Below, piece by piece: positions 1 through 12,700 of a DNA stretch of 64,000 nucleotides. Position numbers and translations under genes: made by a program. A model generated the notes under the pieces. The model was not told where the DNA came from, made no database searches, and saw nothing but the letters and a program-made list of their open reading frames with translations. The stretch is from positions 5,396,001 to 5,460,000 of the forward strand of contig NC_088307.1 in assembly GCF_032854445.1 (NCBI RefSeq), in the 5' to 3' direction. This stretch comes from Liolophura sinensis (Eukaryota > Mollusca > Polyplacophora > Chitonida > Chitonidae). Position 1 is the first letter of the stretch. Each line of letters starts with the position of its first letter.

Positions 1-498
1 TTCCGAGCAATATTTAGAGAACTTCCAGAACTTTCAGTTTGCCTTCAAACTGGAATTTCATTTTCATGTATATAAGCAAAACAGTATGTCCACTGCTGCC
101 ATTTTGTCTCTCAGCGATTTCACTCTTTATTCAGTTTTAAAACGTTGAAATTTTATCAACTTCAAGACAGAACCATTTAAGCCATCTGTGACATTAACGT
201 GTTAAGTATTAAGTGTTTTGTCATTATTTCATTGTGTCATTAAAATAAAGTTATGTTACAAAATATTTAAATTTAAGACAATTTAAGGTATCAGTAATCT
301 AGCATTTTCAAATTTGGTACCACTACATGCTTTCGCAGACTTTATACATTCATTAAAGTCCATTTACCTTCCACCAATGCGGGAAGCAATTCGACATGGT
401 GTGTATGTCACATGTGGAGAAATACTTCTTGGTTGTTAGTTTATGCTTTGACTGAGGTAGACTTGAACTGTGAAAATAGCTTTGATGTGTATTTTCAG

Positions 499-794
499 GT
501 CAGAACTGTTCTGTGGACATCTCAGAGTGTGCGGCACTGCCATGTCAGAACGGGGGGAACTGCTCCGAACCCCTCCCCGGGGGCTATGTCTGTGACTGTC
601 CTGACGGAACAGACGGCATCAACTGCCAGAACATCATCACAGCCAGCTTTGATGGCAACAATGCCATTGATTTGCTCCCTTTGAACAGAATTTTCAGTCT
701 GCGGAGGAAGAGACAGGCTGAAAGTCAACTGACGATACAGTTTTCCTTCACAACAACGGTTGTGAATTCTGGGATTTTGGTGTTTGCAACAGGA
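499..794 (+). CDS. crb: crb exon: EGF repeat and start of LamG1
   Basis: The acceptor attttcag precedes 499 and the donor gtatgt follows 794. The exon completes a codon begun upstream, then codes for the last cysteine of one EGF, a complete EGF (ISECAALPCQNGGNC...) and the first beta strands of LamG1. A basic RRKR stretch at 702-713 lies between two LamG strands. It ends in phase 0. Confidence 0.93.
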
Positions 795-3700
795 GTATGT
801 TTACTCTATTAAACATTTTTTTTTCTTGTTTTTGTTTCTGCTTGTTTTTTGTTTTGATGTATATAATATCAAACACATGTGAATAGTTAAATGATCAAAG
901 CTTTTATGATTGTGAGACTGAATATTAATTATTGCCTTACAGGCCTTTAGATCACTGTATTTCGGGTATATACTTTATTCTGACTTTTGGGCCTGATTTA
1001 GACTAATAAAAATCTTACATAAAACAAATTTTTAATTATTTTGTTTTCACATTAATTTTAGTGTAAAATGTTAAGCTTTGAGTGCCTTGTTTTTGGCTTA
1101 TTTTATGTTGGGAACACTCTTTGTCGTACAGGAAAAGCCATGGAAAGGTCTGAACTTTTTTCTTTTTATTTTTTGTTTATAAAATCTAACTTGATTCAGT
1201 ATGTATGTAGGGTTTGATTTAACTTTTTTGCAAAAATACCGCAAGCTGAACAGAGCCCCCAAAACTACTGACTTACAGGCAATTAACTGAACTGAAGAAG
1301 TTTTGTCAAACAGGACCATGACTAAAGTTTGTAAAATATTTATCCATGTCGTATTTAGGAATGTTAAACAGTGTCCTCTGATTTATGCTCTCTACTGATA
1401 TTCATCGCCTCCTAAATTTGCAGACCAGTGTTGTTGGCAAACCTCAACACTTAAGCTTAGAGCTGGTGGACGGAGAAGTGAAGATGTCCTTGGAGTTGGG
1501 AAGTACGTCGTCAGTGGGAACGTTACGAGTTGTGAGGAGCGCGGCCGGAGTTGTTAGTCATATTGTTACCGTCTCCATTCGAGAAAATGATGCCATCCTG
1601 ACCCTTGACCCCGTGTCATGTGATGTCCTGGAGCTGTGTCAGCTGACTTTGAATCACACCAATGGTGTACAGCCTGTCAGTCTGAATGAGAGGCTCTACG
1701 TGGGGGGGATTCCTACCTTCACTCCGTACATCCGTAGCAAACTGGACTCACTGGACGGATTCACAGGTTGTTTGAGTGTAAGTCTTGTGACAGATTGCTG
1801 CAATTTTTTGGCTAGCACATGTATTCGGTGTATTATTATAATTAGGCCTCCATGGCCTACATGCCAGCGCGGGGCAATGACACAAGAGCCTACCACCATT
1901 GTGGTCGCTGTGAGTTCAAGTCCAGCTCATGCTGACTTCCTCTCCGGCATTACGTGGGAAAGTCTGCCAACAACCTGCGAATGGTTGCGTGTTTCCCCTG
2001 GGCTCTTCCGGGTTTCCTTTCACCTTAACGCTGGTTGTCATCGAATAAGTGAAATATTTTTGAGCACAGCATAAAACACTGATCAAATCAAAAATGAATA
2101 CATTGTAATTATTATTTGCAAAATGCTGGCGGTTTACTTGATCTCCTCCTTCCACTGATCATAAAACCCATTGTTGTTGGATCAGTATAAAAGGATACCT
2201 GAATTTGGTTTTTCCTCATATGATGTGGCCAAACATACAAAGTGCAAAAAGTACAAAAAAACCTTCTGAGCTTTGATCTTGAGGTGTGAAAATGGCTCAC
2301 TGTTTCTTCATTTTCCTTAAAATCATACTCTTCGATTTATAGCACCTTTTCATGTATCTTTTAAATATGCTTGAATACAGCATTAAAGTGGAGAAAACAT
2401 AAAAATGACGTAAAGAGTGCGAAAAGTTATCCCTAAATGTGATTTTTTTGATTTTTCCTTAAGGAGAAAAAGACACTTGAAAAAAAAGTTTTGTATGGTG
2501 GGTATTTGGGACCACCTTTTGGTATTTATAGTCTTTGTTTAATAATGTCATAAATGAGGATGTTACACAGGTTTAATAAATATTTTAGCACTAGAATGTG
2601 TTCTTTTCAGCTAACAAATGTATTAAACCGCAATTTAGAGCGTATTTATATTTTTAATATGTTCATAAATATTATAATTTAGGTTAAATGCATATGTTTC
2701 CAAAAGTTGGTCCCATACAAAAATATTTTCAAATACCCTATTCTCTTGAAAAAAAAATCCCCAAAAATATTAAAGATCATGTTTGCAAATAAGTTTTGAC
2801 GTTCTTTCATCTGATTTTGGCATCATTTTTATGTTTTCTTCTTCTTTAAGTAGCAAATAGATAAATATGGTTAACGGTTATTTTATTCTTTTTGACAGAA
2901 CCTCACTGTTAATGGACGGATGATCAGTCTTCAGTCCCAGCCTCCTCCAGACATTTCCGTCTTTCGTCTACGACGAGCCACCACAGCGCCCTCTATAGGC
3001 TGCCATCGTCACGTGCCCTGCCAGCCAGACATGTGTCATAATGGCGGGACATGTGTTGACCTTTGGACTCACAAGTTCTGCCGCTGTACCCCAGGGTTTA
3101 CCGGAGACCTCTGTACCCAGCAGATCATGTCACATTTCACGGGGAATTCCTTCTACCATTTTGGCGGAACTGATGTAATCACAAGGATTAAGTTCAACTT
3201 CACGGTATCAGGGTCGTCAGGAGTTTTGCTCTACACGGTGAGTTGTTCCGCAAAGAGGTTACAGATCAAGTTCCCTTGGGTTTGGTCACAGTATCTTGTC
3301 AGAAGTTCTGTTCTGTTCTGTTAAAGGGTGATGGTTTCCCTCAGACTCGGTACCAGCTGGCTCCAACCAAACACCTGACACTTGTTGAGGAAATTAGTGA
3401 AATATTATTGAGTATGGTGTAAAGGCCTTGTCTATTTATCACTTGGACAGGCAGCAAAGTGTGGATTGCAGATTTGATCACTCATTAAGTCTGTCGGTCA
3501 GTCCATTCTTCTATGATGTTATATTATGGTAAGGAGACCCTGGGATCAAGCCCGGGTTGGGTCATACCAAAGATTTGGTACTTTCTGCTGCCTCACTTGG
3601 TACTCAGCAAAGAGAGGTTATAGCAAGGAAACATGACTGGTTGGCCCGGTGTCGGTGTAATGTGACTTGGTGTGGTGTCATGCCTGATGTCTTCAGCATG

Positions 3701-6700
3701 ATGCTTCAATGGCGGCAGCACTTTGGCGACATGGACTCTCCCTGCCGCAAGAAGACACAGTATATGTACACACACCTAAATACTCCTCATCGTCATGTGA
3801 CTGAAAAATTGTTATGTGCGACGTTAAACCCCTGGCATACATACATATATACATATTATGTCGCATCGTCTTATGCTCTTGAAAGTTAATAAAATCAGGA
3901 AGAAGGACATCTCACTAATATTCTGGCTAAACCCTTAACCTATTATGCTGTTAGTCACCTCTGAGGGGAGACACATTAATGTAAGCAAATCCCGGTGAAA
4001 CAAAAACTTCTTTCATGATTGACTTAAGTTTAGAAGATTTCTCTATTTCCTACTTCACCATTTCAGTACAAACCTGACTCGATGCTGATCGTGGCGCTAG
4101 ACCGTGGCCGACTGAAGCTCCACCTAGTGGTGGGGACAAGGAACTACCAGACGGATGTAGGGGAGAAGCTGGATGATGGGGAGTGGTACACTGTACAGGT
4201 GCTCCTAGGTGCAGGACAATACATACTGGAAGGTAAACAGGACTTGATGAGCCTGGCAGTGACAACTGAGTTATCCCCCTTTGTGTAGTGAGACGTTGTG
4301 GCTAGGTATTTAAAAGCGCTTGGATTAGTTGCAGGTGTTTTTGTTCGTTGGGTTTTGACACTGTGAAGCCAATGCATATCTCTGACATGGCGTTGCAGTG
4401 TGAGTAGGCATTCCAGAGTGATGAAAGGCAATGATACATAGTAGAATTTTTGGATCAAGTGGAATTCACTCCCTGGGGAATTCCCAGGCTTTTGTGGGGG
4501 AAAAAGGAGTAAGTTATGGTGAGATGCAAATTTTAGTCTTATTTACTGCCAGAGAGGTTGTGACAAGTGAATAAATTCTGCCTGGCATAAAAAAAACCCC
4601 ATTTAAGCTAGAACTAACCATATGGAAGAAGCAGCATACATTACAACTTTCCACAAACAGCACAAAACATAATATTATCATTCACACATTGTTTCCAGTA
4701 TCTGACAGCAAGGGAGGTAACCGTGGGAGGACTGAGGGCAGTGTAGGGGGTGTGCTGGACATTAGGCTACCTCTTTTTGTGGGTAAACTGCATGATCATC
4801 CCACCCTGGACAGATGGAGAGTGTTGATACAATCCCTGCCCACATTCAACAGGTAAGAGGATGGGATGCTCTGAGGTGGTTTACATTATTTCAGAGGTTT
4901 TCCATGAAATTCCTTGGAAATACCTCAGTTTTGTTGAAAGGTTTTCAAAGATTGAAAGAAAAGAGTTTATTTATTGACATGACCTTGAAAGTACTTAAAT
5001 TTTGTTGAAAAGTTTTCAAAGACATAAAAGACCTTGAAAAAGAGCATGTTTAGGGATATGACCTTGAAAATACTTCATTTTTCAATGTTAAATGTCATAG
5101 TGCTGTTTTAAACTGTAAAAAAAAAAAGAAGCTCCAAATTAGTATCCTTTAAATTCCACCTGAAGGTTTACGCTGGAACTGAATGTCCTTGAAAATGATG
5201 GAAAACAAAGGCTATTTAGATCCTTGAAAACGTTTTCTCTTTTATGGGTGGGAACTGTAATTCAGACCCTTACCGTGCCATGTTTAAATATTCATTCATT
5301 CATCCCAACTTTCATTGGGAATAGGCATCTTCATAGCCATCCTCATCAATAGACATCAAAACCTTGGTTATTAATTTCAGCATCGAGGGTTGTATCCGTG
5401 GGCTAAGCATCAACACTGTGACCCTTGACCTCTCTGACCACACCCCTTCTATATTTGGCAATGACCCACCCCTCCCAGAAGCCGGATGTACGCGTGAGAA
5501 TGCCTGTCTGAATTCTCCGTGTGAAAACAACGGTGTGTGTGTCAACAGCTGGGAAGGGCCATCATGCGATTGTGCTCCGGGATTCTTTGGCTGGAATTGC
5601 TCTGCAGGTAGCCTTATCAGCTATTTCATGCTTTCATCTTTTTTTTTAAAAGGACTTGTGGACTGGTTCCGATTTGGCATGACCTAAATACAAAATTTAC
5701 GTCAAAATTTTTTTTTTTCATCACAGCAAGATAGTAACCATTTTGTTACCATGGAAACTTCCGATTTATGTCATGCAGTAATACATTATTGGGTATTTTT
5801 TGGTTTTCAGCGTCATCTGCAACTTTTAATGGCGAGTCCAGCTTTGCCGCTGTCACTTTGGACCGCAGGATTTTTCCTTTCGGTGACAGTGGTGCATTTG
5901 AGTTCCGAACACGCCAGCAGACGGCAACATTGTTGTTGATACAGCTGTATAGTACCCAGGGCCGACCCAGTGATGGCCTGGAATTCCGGCTGTTTGAGTC
6001 CAACCTACAGGCCAGGGTGATGCTGGCAGGCGAAGGTAACATGCATGTAGCAAAAACTGGTACACTGTTAATAAAGGAAACAACAGCTCACCTGTATATA
6101 TTTATATTTGAACTCACATTTTTGTACTATGGTGAAAGACTTTCATCCAAAGAAATGCATTTTAGAGAAAATACATGTAAGTACCATTGACATTACCTTT
6201 AGTGCTGAAAAATTTTTTCCTATCATGCCCAAAAGAACCTCCAAAAGAATACTTTTCTAGGATCAATACACTCTCAGAATCTCGTAATGTGTGCAACTTC
6301 ACCATGGAGGAAACTTTGGGTTGTTTTTGGAAAGAGCAACCCTCACCTGATGTCTTTAATGTTTTAAGCCAATCATATTACCCCGATTTTTAATCTCCCA
6401 TCAACAGCTCCTGTTTGCTATTTCCTGTTTGGAATATGAGGGTACTAGCCAGTTTTTTCACCTCCAAACATTAAAGAGTTCCAGTCCCAGCACACAAAGA
6501 CATGGAATTTCATCCTGTTCATCATGTTTTGTGACATGACTTTGTTTTTGGTTTATAAACATCATCTTTATTAGTGCAAGAATATTTTGTCAGCATACAT
6601 TTTTTTGTAACAGGCACACATAACGTGAGTGCAGTTCACAAAAAATGAAATGAACTTCAGAAGTAAACACAAATGTGTAGAAAACGTTGGTTGATGTCAC

Positions 6701-9700
6701 TGATAATATGCATGATCAGTATGGCCCTTACAGCCCACCTTACAATCAAAACATTGGACTGGGTTTATCTCAGTTAAAATAAATATGTTAATTTATGTAT
6801 ACCCTAAAATAACAATAAATTTCATTCATGACTAACTTGCCCATATTTCCTGATTCTGAGAGTTCTTTTGAATTTACAAAGGTGTTTTGAGGTTTGTTTA
6901 GAACATGGGATGATATTCTACATGTACTTGAAAATTGTAATTTTCAGCAACAGAAATATTATTTGGTGGACAAAGATTTATGTCACTAAGGGCATATACA
7001 GTTTCAAGGGTCTGCACTGCCTTTCATTTTTACAGTTTCTTTCCACTGACGCAGTTAACAGACATGAACTGCCAGTTCACCAAATCTTTAAATTTTTCAG
7101 AAGTGATATACGACTTCAAGCAATCTCTTTCGGATGCGTACTGGCACAGGGTGGCCTGGGCAAGGGCAAACACAGAACTGACTGTATCGGTGAATGAGAC
7201 AACAGCTGTTGTCACAGAAGAGTTTGATCCGTTTTCTTCGAACAACAACAACACAGCCAGCGTTTACATCGGAGCTAAGCCTTTCCTACCTGGTATGTAC
7301 TTGTAGGCCACACAATAGTAATTATTGATGACAAGGAATAAAATGTGATTTTTGGGGGTTTTTTTATCACTGCATGAACATTGAAACATTTTTTTAAAAG
7401 AGTAACTGTTAGAATGATTTATTAATTTGATTTATTTGATTGGTGTTTTACGCCGTACTCAAGAATATTTCACTTATACAACGGCGGTCAGCATTACGAT
7501 GGGTGGAAACCCACGACTATCCGCAGGTTGCTTACAGACTTTCCCACTTACGGCCGGAGAGCAAGCCAGGATGAGCTGGACTTGAACTCACAACGACCGC
7601 ATTGGTGAGAGACTCCTGGGTCATTACGCTGCACTAGCACGCTAACCAACTGAGCCACGGAGGCCCCCTTTTAGAATGAATAGCAATACATTTGCTGCAG
7701 CCCATGCTGGCTTCCTCTCCAGCTGTACGTGGGAAGGTCAGCCAGCAACTGTGTTTCCTCTCACAATAATGCTGTCCTCTGTTGTGTAAGTGAAATATTC
7801 TTGAGTACGATGTAAAACACCATATAAATGAATAAATAGACTGAATAGTTTGTTCTGACCTGAGCACAGTAACACAGGAGTATAGTAAATGCTCAGAAAT
7901 TTCTTCCTTGACTAAGTTACATTTTTTTACCAGGTTCAAAGAGTTGTATCAGTCTTACAATAGTGTCTTGAGTTTCATTTGCAATGTAGGATGATATCCT
8001 CATGGGAAATGTAATTTTCGTACAAAAAAGTAATATTTTATGATGTATATTTGCCTCTGTAAATGCCCTTTTTTGAGGACAGAATTTAAAAATTGATTTG
8101 GGTACATAATTGGCAACAGTACGGGTATATACGATTGAAGCATAAAAATGTGATGAGGCTGATCTACTTGTATATGCATTTCACAGGTTATCAGTAAGCT
8201 CACATCATGTCTAATTAGTTCACATATATGTTACTTATTGAAGTGGTATTTTTGGAAACTTTAGATTCTGACCTTTTCTGATCATATTGTGACCAGTGAC
8301 ATCACATCTGGTTTTTGCCTCTGTATCAGATAGAGACTGCTGGACGTCATCATTCCAAGTGCCTATGCACTTAAACCTAAGAATGCAGATGCCAAACAGA
8401 TCTTAAATCAAACTACTTCAAGCGTTAAATATTGATATGATGTTAATGATACCTTCTGAGTCCCAACAGATCACATTAGAAAAATTTTGAAGAAATAAAT
8501 AGTATAAAAAAGTATTTATTGGCCTTTGATCTGATATATGTACAGGTATATATATTGTTGTGTTTTCTTTGTCTTAAGTGTTTTTACTTTTTCTTTTGTT
8601 TTTCATCCAGGTGACAATTCCATCGTTGTTGGTCATTTTGATGGTTGCTTACGAGGAGTTAAACTCAATGACATCATACTGCCATATTTGGATGGAGAGG
8701 GATCCAATCAGAACACAGTGACTCAAAACATTCGGCCTGGTTGCCATCCTAAAGAGGTGTGTAAGGAAGAGCCGTGCTCTGTCAATGAATACTGTGTGGA
8801 CCGGTTCAATAACTACACCTGTCACTGTTTGGAAGGTTGGGAAGGGCAGGGGTGTTCTCAGAGCGTGAACGACTGCGCCAGCGATAGCTGCCTTAACAAC
8901 GCCACCTGTGTTGATGGTCACCTGGCCTTCACGTGCCTGTGTCCTGTCGGCTACACGGGTCCAATATGTGCTGCCATTGTCAACCCATGTGACTCCAACC
9001 CATGTCACCAAAACAACTTCGTGATGTGTTCCTTCGTCATTCCTGCAGATTTTACGTGCACTTGCAAACCTGGCTGGACGGGAAAAACTTGCGAGGACGA
9101 CATTGATGACTGCGACAACAGCAACTGTCAGAACGGAGGAAGTTGTGTGGACTTGGTGAATAAATACAGGTGTGAATGCCCAGATGGATTCTTCGGGAAT
9201 CTGTGTGAGAACCGTACTGTTTGCGCCTCGAGTCCGTGTCGCAACAGTGGAACCTGCATACAAAATGCAGACAACACAAACTTCACTTGTAATTGCACTG
9301 ACCAGTATTTTGGTCGTCAGTGTCAGAATTTCAATACGTGCTTCCCAGATCCCTGTCAGAACACTGGAGTGTGCACGATGAGAAATAATTCCTACATCTG
9401 CCAGTGTCCACAGGCTCACTACGGTGATCAGTGCCAGTTTGTTGACGCGTGTCATCAGAAGCCATGCGGTAACAACGGAGAATGTTTGCGCGAAGGGAAT
9501 ACATATGTTTGCCAGTGTGAACCGGCTTTCACGGGGCGCAACTGCAAAACGGTGATTAGCCCATGCCAAGGAAATAATCGCTGCAACAACAGCGGAACCT
9601 GTGTTGCTGATTCGGCCTCCGACGATAACTATAGGTGCTTGTGCCCTCCAGGATATACAGGGAAGAACTGCGAGACTGATTTTAATGAATGCACCGCTGA

Positions 9701-12700
9701 GCCGTGCTTAAGGGGTGGGACTTGCATTGAAAAACCGCATAATCCTCCAGATGAGTTTTCACCAGGCTACAGGTGTGAGTGTGTGGATGGATTCAAGGGA
9801 GATAACTGTGAAATTCAAATAGATGAGTGTGAAACTCTTCCTTGTCAGAACGAAGCTCGTTGCGTGAATCTGATTAACGATTACAGGTGTGATTGTAACC
9901 AAGGCTATGGAGGGAAGAACTGTGAATTAGATCAGCGTGGTTGTAGCTCCGGGCCTTGTTTGAACAGCGCTACGTGTGTTGATCATCTTGCTGGCAATTA
10001 CAGCTGTCTCTGTGAGAACGGGTTTTCCGGGATCCGATGCGAGACAATCATTGACAACTGCAACGGCAATCTTTGTCTCAACGGTGCAACTTGTCGCAAT
10101 CTCATAGGCGACTATCGGTGTGAGTGCCTCGCAGGCTACACAGGAAAATACTGCCAGACAATTTTGGATGACTGCTACCAGCAGCCGTGTTTGAATAACG
10201 GAGCTTGCTCTTACAGGGGTCTGTGCTCGTGTGAGGAAGTTGTGACGGCCTGTGGTTGGACTGATAAGGTATGTCAAAGGTCGCAATGTTTGGCACGAGC
10301 CCCGCGGTGCCAGGTCTATACCATGCCTTACACATGTGACTGTCGCAACACGGGGTACGGTGGCGAAACTTGTGCGGAAGACGTCAACGAATGTACGAAT
10401 ACAAGCTCTTGTCTTAACGGTGGAAGGTGTGAAAACACGATTGGAGGGTTCTCCTGTGACTGTACACAGGGGTACACGGGCAGGTCGTGTGAAGTAGATG
10501 TTAACGAGTGTGACAGACCCGATACCTGTTTTAACAGAGGTAAGTCTCATGTGAGGTGAATTTGTGTTTATTTGTGTCATTCTTTATTTGTTGGATGTTT
10601 CAGTAGTGTGTCTGCTATTAGGGAATGGACCACAGGGTGTGAAGTTAAGGAAATATTATTGTTGCCCAAGGGACCGGCCCCGATGACTGAGTTGGTAGAT
10701 CATGTGTTTCGGGGGCAGTAGATCCATGGTCATTCTTGGGTCTGCTCATAGCTAAGATAGCTAAAAGAGGAAGTTGTAACTTCCTCACTTGGCGTTCAGC
10801 ATTAGTGGGATAGTGCAACGACTCGTTGACCCGTATCAATGTAATGGCTCGGGTAGGGTGGCTTACTTGCCTTCGGTAAGGCGTCTCAGTGAAGTAGCAC
10901 TAGATGAAAGAGCTGCGGAAATCCGTTTTGCAACAGGGAGGCACAGTACATGCACTCTAATGACTCCTTCTTCGTCATATTGTTAAGTGCGACAATAAAC
11001 CCTAAGCACTCACTTTTGTTGCCCAAAGATAACCAAAGTCTATATACTCAGTTGCCCTTCAGATAAGCTTGCCCAAGTCTTTGGAACAGTACAGACCCTT
11101 AACGGCACGTTGTCGTTGATTCAGACTATTTAATTCCACACGCACTTGTTACTATGACTACCACCTACCTTGCTCATGTTTACCTGAGATTACCTGAGAA
11201 AGCCGCTCAACGTGAAATGGTAATCATAATGACAATGAATAATTTATTTTTAAACTTCATCATTAACATTTAAACCTAAGAATGCAGATTCCAAACAGAT
11301 CTTAAATCAAGCTATTTCAAGCATTAAATATGGATATGATGACATTGATAAAGGCTGAGTCCCAACAGACCACAGTAGATATTCTGCTGGAAAAATTGCA
11401 AATACACCTTATGTTTTATTCTGTGGACAGGTTAGTTAATCAAGTCACTGCTTTGATAGCAGCAAAAATATCTTTTAGGTGGCATATGTAACTGTGCTTG
11501 TGCTGAACATGCATTGCCGTTGTTGTTGTTGCCAGGTGGGCTGCCATTACCCATAATTCAGTTGCCTGGTGGGTCATTCCATGTCATTTCAGCCGGCTGT
11601 TGTAGTGACCTCTTTGGATTATTTTGAAAAATTATTGAAAATTATTAAATTATTTTGAAAAAATGTTTTTTGAAACATACCTCAGTATATATGAGAAAGC
11701 TTAGCCAAATAATAACTCCAAATTCAAAATAATCCAAAGGGGTTTCACTGCAAGAAAAAAATTTTTTTTTTGGCTTTGACACGGAATGACCTTGGTGGAA
11801 TTTTGGGTGGCAGCTGTTAATTTCGCACCCCTCATCTGTTCAGACATTTTATTGATTATTTTAACTAACTATTCTTAACTGTACATGTAAATCATAGTAA
11901 CTTGCCAAAGGCCAGTGGTTTTATACCGAAGGAAATGTGGTCACCACCATCCCCTGTTTAAGTACAAACAACAATCCAATAAATAAATATGTGAAGTTGT
12001 GTGTGCAAGTCATTTTGACAAATATTTGGTCAGTGCGCTGACTTAGATCATATTTCATCTTTTGCTAGGTATTTGCATTAACATACCTGGGTCGTACTCA
12101 TGCACCTGCCCTGTGGGGTGGACAGGTCCTGATTGTGGGACGAACATCAACGAGTGTGAGAGCAACCCCTGTAGGAACGGAGCGCCATGTTTGGACAGGC
12201 AGGGTAACTTCAGCTGTAACTGTACAGGCACAGGGTACTCTGGCCACACCTGTGAGGTGAACAACGACGAGTGTTCGTTAGGTACCCACAGGTGTTCTGA
12301 AGGTTCTACCTGTCAGGACACGGAGGGGGGATACACCTGTGTATGCTCAGACAGGTTCACAGGTGAGTCCAACTAGTGGACATAAGCGTAGGCTAATTAA
12401 AAATCAAATCCGATCGTACATTGCTAACCCTACAGCAGTGTCCAGCTAAATCAATAGGATCGGCTGTTTCAGTCAAATCAGAGCACTTTTTGGAAAAGGA
12501 TTGATGACAAGTTAACTCTACAACGATAATTACAGTTACATGGGAAGAAATTGTACTAAAAAAAAAAAGCAAACACCCAAAGAAAATTTCATTTTCGGGC
12601 ATATATTATGTCTCAAATTTACCCCTCTATTATCTGCATACTTTCTGTGAACATAATGTGTATGTAAGTTTTATGCGGCTCTGTTGAATCAGCACCTGGT

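Noticed and set aside
7036-7061. Earlier acceptors for the crb LamG3 exon at 7,036 or 7,055
   Set aside because: Both give the wrong phase or an early stop; only a start at 7,062 joins the upstream exon and keeps the LamG reading frame.
8649-9569. 306-residue antisense open frame opposite the Crumbs EGF exon
   Set aside because: It is a by-product of the cysteine-codon repeat pattern; the sense strand gives an unmistakable EGF array and the antisense protein has no recognisable domain.
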